Part shown: piece by piece, positions 1-5,682 of the stretch
Layout: every line of letters starts with the position of its first letter
Position numbering within the stretch: position 1 is the stretch's first letter
Source of the DNA: JBHEPS01 sp046261635
GTDB lineage: Bacteria > Acidobacteriota > Thermoanaerobaculia > Gp7-AA8
Length of the DNA stretch: 8,409 nt
Assembly: GCA_046261635.1 (NCBI GenBank)
Contig: JBHEOL010000019.1
Span: forward strand, 1-8,409
Direction of reading: 5' to 3'
Position numbers and translations under genes: made by a program
The notes under the pieces: model-generated
What the model was told of the DNA's origin: nothing
Databases searched by the model: none
Seen by the model: the letters and a program-made list of their open reading frames with translations, nothing else

Positions 1-2081
1 CGCTTCCTCCACTGCAGTTCCAGGTCGCTCGCTTGGCCGCTGGTCCGGTGATCCCGGATCGAATCGAGACGCTCCTTCGGATCGAGATAGACGTCCGTCT
101 CCAGGTTGATCTCGAGCAGATCATCGACCGAGTCGTACCCGAGGATCCTCGCGAACATCGGATTTGCCGTGATCAGCGCCCCGTCCGGAGTCGATTGGTA
201 GATGCCGATCGACGCGAAGTCGAAGATGTTCCTGTACTTCTGCTCGGAAGCGAGCAGCGCCTGCTGGGCGAACTTCCGTTCGGTGATGTCCCGGCAACTC
301 GTGACGACCTGGGGGGGATCGCCTTCTCCGAGAGGGCGGCCCGCCGCCTCGATCGTTCGCCAGGACCCGTCACGGTGACGGAGGCGGATTTCGACCGGGT
401 CGGTGAACACCTCGCCGCTGGAGACTTCTCTGAGTCCGCGTCTGACCTTGTCCAGGTCGGCCGGATGAACGAACTTGTAGAAATTGCCGTGCATCGCCTG
501 GTCAACCCTGTAACCAAGGACGCGCTCGATCGACGGGCTGTTGTAGAGAATCCGCCCGTCGGGCTCCACGATCGAAATGATCTCGGAGGCGTTCTCGATC
601 ACGGTTCTGAAGTAGGTTTCACTGCGGCGCAGCGCCTCTTCGGCGCGCACTCGCTCGGTGACGTCGTGGACGATCGCGTAGATCATCAGCTTGCCACCGG
701 TTTCGACCGGCCCCGAGTGCACCTCGACGTCGCGGACTTCGCCACTCGCCAGGCGGTGTTTCGTCACGAAAGTGTTCCTGGTCCTGTCCGCGGCATCGGC
801 CAGCGCCACGCGCACGCCTTCCCGGCCCAGCGTGTTGATGTCCCACACGCGCATCGTGCGAAGCTTTTCGATCGAGTGGCCGTAGAAATCGCTCGCTCCG
901 AGATTTGCGTCGAGGATGCGACCGTCGTCCGGGTCGATGACCAGCTTGACCGCCCTGTTGTTCTCGAACAGCTGGCGATACCGCCGCTCGTTGTCGACGA
1001 TGGCATCCTCCCGGCGTTTCGCTTCGATCGCCGAAGCAACGTGCTGGGAGACGAACATCAGGATGTCGAGGTCCGCAGTGCTGTACCGGATTCTCTCGTC
1101 ATAGCTCTGGACCCCGAGCACCCCGAACGCTCGTCCCCGGCTCGTCAGAGGAACTCCGAGCCAGTCGACGGACGGCGCGCCGACCATCCGGACTTCACCC
1201 TCTTCGATCATCCGGTTGAACGTTTCCGGAGTCGCCAGCAGCGGCTCGCCATGCCGCAGAACCCAGGTCGTCAGCCCTTCACCCGGGGGTCCCGGATCCG
1301 GCCTCGGGTCGAACTTGTCGAAAAAATACGGGAACTCCAGTTCGTCTTTCTCTTCGTTGTAAACGGCGATGTAGAAGTTGTTCGCGTCCATCAGCTCGCC
1401 CACGACCTGGTGGATCGACCGGTAGAGGGAGTTGAGGTCTTGTCCCGCGAGGGTCATATCGGCGATGCGATAGAGTGTCTCGTTGAGACGAGCGGCGCGC
1501 CGTTCCTCCGTCACATCCCGGAAGTAGAGCGCTCTGCCGAGCGGCGCGCCCCGCTCGCCCAGGATGGGAACGGCGAGACGCGTGAGAACCCGGCCGTCGA
1601 TCATCTCCAGCGACGAGTCGTTCCGGACGTCCGTCGGGTGAGAGAGCTCGAGCTCGGTGAGTAGCGGGGCGCGGTTCCGCAGCAGCTGCGCCATCCACTG
1701 TTCGAGCGAAGCCCGGTCGGGGTTCGGTGCCATTTCGGGTGGCAGGCGCCAGATCCGGGAGAACCGCTCGTTGAAGCTGACGACCTGGTCCCGGGAGTCG
1801 AGAATCAGCACGCCGTCGGAGCTCGCTTCCTGGTGGCTCCGCAGGACCGCCGCGGCGGTGCGAAGGCGACGTTCGGTCTCCCGAAGGCGAAGCAGCCGCC
1901 GCAGGAGCTTCCCGCGGGCGTCGGGAGTCAGCCCGCCATAGCTCCCTCCCGCGCGGCGCTTCCTGTTCGTGGTGTTCTCGGCTTCAGGCATGTTTCTCGG
2001 TGGGTCAGCGGGGGCAACCCCCGCTTTCGACGGCCTGTCTGCTCCCGACAGCCGGTCGAGCTCGATCGGTACCACGGGCAT
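1..2081 (-). CDS. Multi-PAS/GAF sensor protein, C-terminus cut by window edge (probable sensor histidine kinase or other signalling output)
   Basis: The minus-strand frame is open for 693 codons from ATG 2081 to the left edge. After a basic, probably helical N-terminus (about residues 50-80) come PAS1 (about 80-195, ending RDVTEER), GAF (about 199-360, with PGEGLTTWVL and VLGVQSY, ending in an IEAKRRE helix), PAS2 (about 364-478, ending HDVTERVRAEEAL), PAS3 (about 488-603, ending CRDITERK) and PAS4 (from about 612, beginning SEQKYRNIFDFASIGIYQ, cut off). The repeated D-[VI]-T-E-[RE] ends joined by short helices are typical of PAS-S/T-PAS sensors. No membrane segment is seen, so it should be cytoplasmic. 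Such proteins usually end in a histidine kinase or GGDEF domain; that part lies outside, so the output is inference. It follows the M50 protease by 17 bp on the same strand. The start is uncertain: ATG 2081 has no clear ribosome site, and ATG 1991 (residue 31) is an alternative. Confidence 0.88.
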   Translation of the reverse strand, partial: MPVVPIELDRLSGADRPSKAGVAPADPPRNMPEAENTTNRKRRAGGSYGGLTPDARGKLLRRLLRLRETERRLRTAAAVLRSHQEASSDGVLILDSRDQVVSFNERFSRIWRLPPEMAPNPDRASLEQWMAQLLRNRAPLLTELELSHPTDVRNDSSLEMIDGRVLTRLAVPILGERGAPLGRALYFRDVTEERRAARLNETLYRIADMTLAGQDLNSLYRSIHQVVGELMDANNFYIAVYNEEKDELEFPYFFDKFDPRPDPGPPGEGLTTWVLRHGEPLLATPETFNRMIEEGEVRMVGAPSVDWLGVPLTSRGRAFGVLGVQSYDERIRYSTADLDILMFVSQHVASAIEAKRREDAIVDNERRYRQLFENNRAVKLVIDPDDGRILDANLGASDFYGHSIEKLRTMRVWDINTLGREGVRVALADAADRTRNTFVTKHRLASGEVRDVEVHSGPVETGGKLMIYAIVHDVTERVRAEEALRRSETYFRTVIENASEIISIVEPDGRILYNSPSIERVLGYRVDQAMHGNFYKFVHPADLDKVRRGLREVSSGEVFTDPVEIRLRHRDGSWRTIEAAGRPLGEGDPPQVVTSCRDITERKFAQQALLASEQKYRNIFDFASIGIYQSTPDGALITANPMFARILGYDSVDDLLEINLETDVYLDPKERLDSIRDHRTSGQASDLELQWRK
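2007..2025. other. GC-rich perfect hairpin at the 5' end of the sensor gene
   Basis: AGCGGGGG and CCCCCGCT form a perfect 8-bp stem around a 3-nt loop. It lies inside the sensor reading frame if translation starts at 2081, or in the 5' leader 16 bases before the alternative ATG at 1991. No T-run follows it on the minus strand and only three Ts follow on the plus strand, so an intrinsic terminator is not supported. It could affect translation or attenuate read-through from the protease gene; that is inference. Confidence 0.4.
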
Positions 2082-2085
2082 TATA
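2080..2085 (-). promoter_or_regulatory. Possible -10 box TATAAT overlapping the annotated sensor start
   Basis: The minus strand reads TATAAT at 2085-2080, a perfect match to the sigma-70 -10 consensus, and its last two bases are the first two of ATG 2081. If used, transcription would begin near 2073, inside the annotated start, and translation would have to begin downstream, for example at ATG 1991. I see no strong -35 box, and in a short GC-rich spacer the match may be chance. Confidence 0.3.
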
Positions 2086-2098
2086 GCCGGGGGGGCGT

Positions 2099-2797
2099 TT
2101 ACTCCTTGCCGCTCACCATGCGCCGATAGAGTTGCCACCGCTGGTAGTTCTGCATCGAGAGCATCGCCGCGACGATCGCGATGAAAAACTCGCCTCCGAG
2201 GAGGGAGAGGACGGCGATTCCGACCCCGAGAACCAGCGAGATCCAGATGGAGAGAAACGCGCTCCGGCGCTCGCTCAGGAAGGCCCGCATCAGGTTCTGC
2301 AAGGCCTGGCCACCGTCGAGCGGGTAGACCGGAACCAGGTTGAACACTGCCCAGACGAGATTCACGAAGATCATCAAAGGAACGAGCGCCCGAAGCATCG
2401 GGTCGGTCCCGATGAGGGGAATCACCCGCGAGGCTCCGATCAGAATGATGGAAAGGAGAACGCTGAAGGCCGGACCGGCGAGACTGATGACGATTTCCTT
2501 CCAGGGTACGGAAGTTCTGCGATTGATCGTGACTCCGCCGAAGCCCCCCAGAACGATCGCGCTTCGCCCGAACCCGAAGAGCCCGATGACTGCCGCATGG
2601 CCGATCTCGTGGAACAGCACGCTGATCAGCAGGATGGGAATCCAGAGCAGCGCGCTCTGGAGAGGCTGGCCCCGTTCGAGATCGAGGATGACGAACAGCC
2701 CCATCAGGATGAGGAAGGTTCCTTCCAGATGGATGGAGGTGCCGCCAAGCGAGCCGAGGCGGAATCCGGAAGGAGTGTGGTCACCGGGAATCGACAT
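2099..2797 (-). CDS. Site-2 protease family (M50) intramembrane zinc metalloprotease
   Basis: This 232-aa protein would cleave membrane-embedded substrates within the inner membrane; its targets are unknown. The zinc motif HEIGH (residues 63-67, in a hydrophobic helix) supplies two histidines and the catalytic glutamate. The partner motif NLVPVYPLDGG (153-163) supplies the third ligand, Asp161, in the usual NxxPxxxLDG form. LAGPA at 107-111 matches a conserved small-residue helix of the family. Hydrophobic stretches lie near 25-40, 49-75, 103-122, 137-153 and 182-215. There is no PDZ or CBS domain, so this is a minimal S2P, shorter than RseP or SpoIVFB-CBS types. The frame stays open upstream to 3328, but homology begins only near residue 12 of this start, and the upstream part overlaps the plus-strand genes, so ATG 2797 is chosen. 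No Shine-Dalgarno precedes it, and a -10 box sits exactly 6 nt before it, suggesting a leaderless mRNA. The PAS/GAF sensor follows and may be co-transcribed. Confidence 0.93.
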   Translation of the reverse strand: MSIPGDHTPSGFRLGSLGGTSIHLEGTFLILMGLFVILDLERGQPLQSALLWIPILLISVLFHEIGHAAVIGLFGFGRSAIVLGGFGGVTINRRTSVPWKEIVISLAGPAFSVLLSIILIGASRVIPLIGTDPMLRALVPLMIFVNLVWAVFNLVPVYPLDGGQALQNLMRAFLSERRSAFLSIWISLVLGVGIAVLSLLGGEFFIAIVAAMLSMQNYQRWQLYRRMVSGKE

Positions 2798-2803
2798 CCC
2801 GCG

Positions 2804-2809
2804 ATTGTA
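2804..2809 (-). promoter_or_regulatory. Putative -10 box for the M50 protease (leaderless)
   Basis: The minus strand reads TACAAT at 2809-2804, five of six bases of the -10 consensus. Six bases separate it from the A of ATG 2797, so the predicted +1 falls on the start codon. That fits the absence of any Shine-Dalgarno. The -35 candidate 17 bp upstream (TCGATC, 2832-2827) is only a half match. Confidence 0.5.
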
Positions 2810-2848
2810 ACGGGTTGCACGGACGGGATCGATCACCACCCGCTCGGG

Positions 2849-2854
2849 TACAAT
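2849..2854 (+). promoter_or_regulatory. Putative -10 box for the CxxC protein/ureohydrolase pair
   Basis: TACAAT lies 28 bases before the GTG start, predicting a +1 near 2861 and a leader of about 22 nt. That is room for the GGAGG site. No good -35 hexamer is visible at 16-18 bp spacing, so the promoter may be weak or use another sigma factor or an activator. Confidence 0.45.
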
Positions 2855-2870
2855 CGCGCTCCGAACGCCG

Positions 2871-2875
2871 GGAGG
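2871..2875 (+). promoter_or_regulatory. Ribosome binding site GGAGG for the GTG-started gene
   Basis: A perfect GGAGG core lies 7 nt before GTG 2883 and decides this non-ATG start. Confidence 0.8.
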
Positions 2876-2882
2876 CCGCCAA

Positions 2883-3173
2883 GTGAGCGAAAACATCGAA
2901 ATTCTCTGTCCCGATTGCGACTCAACAATCGTCATCGACCGCGATACCGGCCAGATTCTCTGGCACAAGGCGAAAGAGAAGTCCCAGAAGCACAATTTCG
3001 ACTCGATGCTCTCCGAGCTCAAAAGCCAGAAGGACGAGATGGCGAAGAAGTTCGACCGCGAGATGGAGAGCCAGAAAGACCGCGCCCGCCTGCTGGAAGA
3101 GAAGTTCAAGCAGGCGATGCAGCGCGCGGACAAATCAGACAAGCCGATGAAGAATCCTCTCGATCTCGACTGA
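2883..3173 (+). CDS. Small CxxC-motif coiled-coil protein of unknown function
   Basis: This 96-aa soluble protein starts at GTG, with GGAGG 7 nt upstream. The N-terminal third looks like half a zinc ribbon: ILCPDCDSTIVID places Cys9 and Cys12 in a CxxC knuckle followed by short beta strands (residues 5-28). Residues about 38-84 are a highly charged Lys/Glu-rich helix, probably a coiled coil. The tail ends NPLDLD. There is no second CxxC, so a complete zinc site would need His28/His37 or dimerisation, or the pair may be redox-active. I recall similar short proteins with a CPxC start and an NPxDxD tail in Acidobacteriota genomes, but no known function. The ureohydrolase begins 51 bp downstream on the same strand and is probably co-transcribed. 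The codon use and charge pattern look like a real gene. Confidence 0.85.
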   Translation: MSENIEILCPDCDSTIVIDRDTGQILWHKAKEKSQKHNFDSMLSELKSQKDEMAKKFDREMESQKDRARLLEEKFKQAMQRADKSDKPMKNPLDLD

Positions 3174-3214
3174 CTCCGCGGCCGATCCGGCTTCTTTCCG
3201 GCAATCCATTTCCC

Positions 3215-3219
3215 AGGAG
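3215..3219 (+). promoter_or_regulatory. Ribosome binding site AGGAG for the ureohydrolase
   Basis: AGGAG lies 5 nt before ATG 3225 and supports that start. It sits in the 51-bp gap after the CxxC gene, in which no terminator is evident. Confidence 0.7.
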
Positions 3220-3224
3220 ACTTC

Positions 3225-4262
3225 ATGCCGTTCGACCCATCGACTTTCGACCCCGACGCCGCCGCGCCCGGTGAATCCGGCATCTTCGGACTTCCCTTCG
3301 CCCCGGAAGAGTCGCGCGTGGTGATCATTCCGGTTCCCTTCGAAGCGACGACGTCCTACGGTGGCGGGACTTCCCGCGGGCCCGCGGCGGTGCTCGAAGC
3401 TTCGCGGCAGGTCGACCTTCACGACCACGAGACCGGAGAGCCGTACCGGGCCGGAATCGCCATGCTCGAGATCCCGCGGGAGCTGGAAGAGTGGGGGAGG
3501 AGCGCGAAGCGACTCGCGACCCCGGTGATCGAGGCCGGAGGCGCGGGGGACGATGCCGGGCTGCTCGAGGCCGTGCGCAAAGTGGATGCGTTCGGCGAGA
3601 AGATGAACCGCTGGGTCTATGCCGAGGCAAAGCGCCTGATCGCGGAGGGACGGATGCCGGTCGTGCTCGGAGGCGACCACTCGGTTCCTTTCGGCGCGAT
3701 CCAGGCGTGGGCCGAGCACCACCCCGGACTCGGAATCCTCCATCTCGACGCCCACGCCGATCTGCGTGCAGCGTACGAGGGTTTCGCCTGGTCCCATGCT
3801 TCGATCTTCCACAACGTCATGACTCGAATTCCCGAGGTCGGACGTCTGGTGCAGGTCGGCCTGCGTGACCTGGGGCGCAGCGAACAGAGGATGATCGAAA
3901 ATTCGGGCGGAAAGATCCGCGCGTTCTACGACGCCGATCTGGCGGCTCGCAAGGAGAGCGGTGAGTCGTGGGCTTCGATCTGCGATGGGATCGTAGCGGA
4001 GCTTCCCGAGACCGTTTACCTTTCGTGGGACATCGATGGTCTCGATCCGACGCTCTGCCCCGGAACCGGTACGCCCGTCCCTGGAGGACTCTCGTGGAAC
4101 GAGGCGATGGGTCTTCTCCGCGCTCTCGCCCGATCCGGCCGGAAAGTGGTCGGCCTCGATCTCTGTGAAGTCGCTCCCGGAGATACGGAGTGGGATGCGA
4201 ACGTCGGGGCGCGCATGCTCTACAAGATGATCGGCTTCGCCCTCATGACGCAGGGAAGGTGA
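3225..4262 (+). CDS. Arginase/agmatinase-family ureohydrolase
   Basis: This 345-aa cytoplasmic enzyme is expected to hydrolyse a guanidino group to urea at a binuclear manganese centre. The metal ligands are all present: His152 in GGDHS (149-153), Asp175, His177 and Asp179 in HLDAHADLR (173-181), and Asp269 and Asp271 in SWDIDGLDP. Glu315 in DLCEVAPG matches the conserved family glutamate. SHASIF (190-195) replaces the SHGTPF commonly seen in agmatinases. An N-terminal nucleating segment PFEATTSYGGGTSRGPAA (38-55) also fits the family. At 345 aa it is longer than typical agmatinase (about 305) because of an extra charged helical stretch around 81-135. Agmatinase (putrescine synthesis) is the usual database label for such proteins; arginase, guanidinobutyrase or formimidoylglutamase activity cannot be excluded. 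The start ATG has AGGAG 5 nt upstream. It follows the CxxC protein and ends in a shared hairpin. Confidence 0.92.
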   Translation: MPFDPSTFDPDAAAPGESGIFGLPFAPEESRVVIIPVPFEATTSYGGGTSRGPAAVLEASRQVDLHDHETGEPYRAGIAMLEIPRELEEWGRSAKRLATPVIEAGGAGDDAGLLEAVRKVDAFGEKMNRWVYAEAKRLIAEGRMPVVLGGDHSVPFGAIQAWAEHHPGLGILHLDAHADLRAAYEGFAWSHASIFHNVMTRIPEVGRLVQVGLRDLGRSEQRMIENSGGKIRAFYDADLAARKESGESWASICDGIVAELPETVYLSWDIDGLDPTLCPGTGTPVPGGLSWNEAMGLLRALARSGRKVVGLDLCEVAPGDTEWDANVGARMLYKMIGFALMTQGR

Positions 4263-4291
4263 GGGGCGGAGAGGTTTCTCCGCCCCTCACC
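4258..4291. terminator. Perfect 15-bp hairpin between convergent genes, probable bidirectional terminator
   Basis: Arms 4258-4272 and 4277-4291 pair perfectly (15 bp, mostly G/C) around a GGTT loop. The left arm includes the ureohydrolase TGA stop. The minus-strand secreted-protein gene ends at 4297, six bases from the right arm, so the hairpin serves the 3' ends of both transcripts. No T-run follows on either strand, so it may protect or trim 3' ends, or cooperate with Rho, rather than act as a classical intrinsic terminator. Confidence 0.75.
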
Positions 4292-4296
4292 AAGGT

Positions 4297-5109
4297 TCAT
4301 TCGGGGATCGCGACCTGGATCGCAGGGGAAACCCAGGCATCTCCCGACCCGTTGTGCACCGAGGAGCCATAGGCGAACCAGTCGCCCGGCACTCCGGTCG
4401 GATCGACCGTCACGACGAGATCGCCGTACTCATTCGTGCACTCCCCGTCCTCACATGCTTCGGGGAGGGGAATCTGGACCATCGACATCGGGGGAACGGA
4501 GACCTGGGTCGTTCCGACCCCTCCCTGGCCCGAAGCGCGGACCTCGAAGGCATGCCCGTTGACGGGATCGAGGTTCACGACGCCGACGTTGGTTCGGAAC
4601 AGCCTGTCCTGCGCGAGTCCGAGAATGTAGGCGGGAGTCGCGCCAGAGATCGTTCCGACTCGCTCTGCCTTGAAGGACTGCGAGACCGTGCCGTCCCCGC
4701 AGGAGTCTCCCGAATAGATCCGGGCGATGGCCGAGAAGCTGCCGGCGCTGTCGTCGGTACCATCCTCATTGACCGCGGTGAGAACGAGCGAGCCGAGCCC
4801 GTTCCAGGGAATGGTCCGGCTGGAGAAGCTCCGCGGCTCGAGGGCGAGCGTCTCGGTCTCGGGCTCGGAATTCGCCACTCCCTCTGCGAGAAAGTCGATC
4901 CGCACGAGTTGCGTCGTGTTGCGGAAGTTGGCGAGCATCAGGTGCGTGCGAAAGATCTGGCTGACGCCCTGGACTGTTCCGGCTGCGCCGATGACGAGGC
5001 GGTTTCCGGCGCCGCTTTGAAGGACGGCCGAAGGCTCGACCGGCTGTGAAAAAGCCGGTCCTGCGAGAAGCGCTGCGGAGAGTGCGATGACGAGTGCGTT
5101 GAATTTCAT
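4297..5109 (-). CDS. Secreted protein with two internal beta-rich repeats, unknown function
   Basis: This 270-aa protein has a clear signal peptide: MKF, a hydrophobic core to residue 18, and likely cleavage after AFS at 21/22. The mature part is rich in beta-forming residues with no membrane anchor, so it is probably periplasmic or extracellular. Two copies of a module of about 85-90 aa can be aligned: FRTHLMLAN (53-61) with FRTNVGVVN (171-179), GSLVL (106-110) with GDLVV (229-233), and SGDS (133-136) with SGDA (255-258), at a steady offset of 118-123. I recall FRT/FRS..N modules of this kind in secreted Acidobacteriota proteins, without a known role. Cys219 and Cys224 (CEDGEC) could form a small disulfide loop in repeat 2; Cys137 is unpaired. 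Start ATG 5109 has a strong GGGAGGA site. The gene ends beside the convergent hairpin; upstream is the TerB-like gene, 81 bp away. Confidence 0.88.
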   Translation of the reverse strand: MKFNALVIALSAALLAGPAFSQPVEPSAVLQSGAGNRLVIGAAGTVQGVSQIFRTHLMLANFRNTTQLVRIDFLAEGVANSEPETETLALEPRSFSSRTIPWNGLGSLVLTAVNEDGTDDSAGSFSAIARIYSGDSCGDGTVSQSFKAERVGTISGATPAYILGLAQDRLFRTNVGVVNLDPVNGHAFEVRASGQGGVGTTQVSVPPMSMVQIPLPEACEDGECTNEYGDLVVTVDPTGVPGDWFAYGSSVHNGSGDAWVSPAIQVAIPE

Positions 5110-5190
5110 GAATGTCCTCCCGTGGTGGGGCTACTTGAAAGGCCCCCCAAACGCGGTCTATTCGGTTCTCGTGCCGCTTTTCTGACGCGC
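5110..5190 (-). other. 81-bp spacer between TerB-like gene and secreted-protein gene
   Basis: This spacer holds the ribosome site GGGAGGA (5121-5115), 5 nt before ATG 5109. A weak GGGGC...GCCCC stem with a 10-nt loop lies just upstream of it. I see no convincing -10/-35 pair and no clear terminator, so the secreted-protein gene may have its own undetected promoter or be read through from sucA. Confidence 0.5.
5115..5121 (-). promoter_or_regulatory. Ribosome binding site for the secreted-protein gene
   Basis: GGGAGGA on the minus strand lies 5 nt before ATG 5109, supporting that start directly in front of the signal peptide. Confidence 0.75.
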
Positions 5191-5679
5191 TCAACCGCTA
5201 GGTGAGGACTGGGGATCGAGCTCGGCCTGGACGGCGAGCTTCGCATCGATCATGACGTGGTGCTCCAGCCCGATGAGTCCGGCGAGCTTCCGCACGAGGT
5301 AGTTCTCGTACTGATGGAGGTTGCCGTCCCTGTAGACCAGCCGCCACATTTCCTTGACGATCTCGATCCGCTCCGGAATCGTGGAGTTCTGACGGATGTA
5401 GTTCGTCATCGCGAAGTGATCAATCGTCTCCGAACGAAGCTCTTCCGCGGACTCGACGAGCTGTCTCGCATCGTCCTCGGAAAGCTCGAAACGGGAGCGG
5501 AGATACTCGACGATGTCCTTCTTCTCGGCGATCGAGAACGAGTCGTCAGCGTAGGCGATCTCCAGAAGAACGGAGGCGGTCGCGAGGCGCATCCTGTGGT
5601 GGTGTTCCCGCTCGCGCTCCTCGGGGCTGGGACCGGACACCTGCTCGCGGAGGAAACGGGCGATACTCGAAAAACTCAT
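5191..5679 (-). CDS. TerB-like (tellurite-resistance TerB fold) protein
   Basis: This 162-aa soluble, all-helical protein resembles the TerB family, whose members carry two pseudo-symmetric acidic helical repeats that can bind divalent metal. Repeat 1 is AYADDSFSIAEKKDIVEYL (residues 42-60) and repeat 2 is YRDGNLHQYENYLVRKL (116-132), each in the form [A/R]-D-[D/G]-x-x-x-x-x-E. A charged, His-rich start (EEREREHHHRM, 20-30) precedes the domain. Full TerB/TerC/TerD partners are absent here, so a tellurite role is not supported; stand-alone TerB domains occur widely with unknown roles. The ATG is 3 nt after the stop of the upstream 167-aa gene, so the two are translationally coupled. Its own ribosome site is weak, as expected for re-initiation. 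Confidence 0.85.
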   Translation of the reverse strand: MSFSSIARFLREQVSGPSPEEREREHHHRMRLATASVLLEIAYADDSFSIAEKKDIVEYLRSRFELSEDDARQLVESAEELRSETIDHFAMTNYIRQNSTIPERIEIVKEMWRLVYRDGNLHQYENYLVRKLAGLIGLEHHVMIDAKLAVQAELDPQSSPSG

Positions 5680-5682
5680 CGG

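Larger units (their letters stand above)
2801..2857. repeat. Inverted repeat GCGATTGTA / TACAATCGC in the divergent promoter region
   Basis: Perfect 9-bp arms at 2801-2809 and 2849-2857 face each other across 39 bp. Each arm contains one of the two outward-facing TACAAT boxes. A self-complementary GATCGATC lies near the centre (2827-2834), where the two -35 regions would overlap. The pair may simply be two similar promoters, or an operator read by a symmetric regulator. Confidence 0.5.

Noticed and set aside
33..1664. Plus-strand open frame of 543 codons
   Set aside because: It lies antisense to the PAS/GAF sensor, whose minus-strand translation shows several recognisable domains. The plus-strand product is Arg/Asp/Val-rich with no recognisable motif, typical of an antisense shadow in GC-rich DNA.
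3174..3224. Possible terminator between the CxxC gene and the ureohydrolase
   Set aside because: Short CCGG/GCCG repeats can form only weak stems and no T-run follows. Co-transcription seems more likely.
2132..3274. Plus-strand open frame of 380 codons
   Set aside because: It runs antisense to the M50 protease and out of frame across the CxxC gene. The product is highly charged with no domain, so it is a shadow.
2798..3328. N-terminal extension of the M50 protease to an ATG at 3328
   Set aside because: The extension is antisense to the CxxC protein and ureohydrolase start, is Ser/Arg-rich, and has no family match. ATG 2797 fits the protein start and the -10 spacing.
3135..3812. Minus-strand open frame of 225 codons
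   Set aside because: It is antisense to the ureohydrolase, whose catalytic motifs are intact; no motif is found in the antisense product.
4354..5049. Plus-strand open frame of 231 codons
   Set aside because: It is antisense to the secreted protein, which has a signal peptide, a strong ribosome site and internal repeats. The antisense product has no domain.
5191..5679. Tellurite-resistance operon
   Set aside because: Only a stand-alone TerB-like domain is present. No terC, terD, terZ or related partners are in the window, so a tellurite or phage-defence Ter system is not supported.
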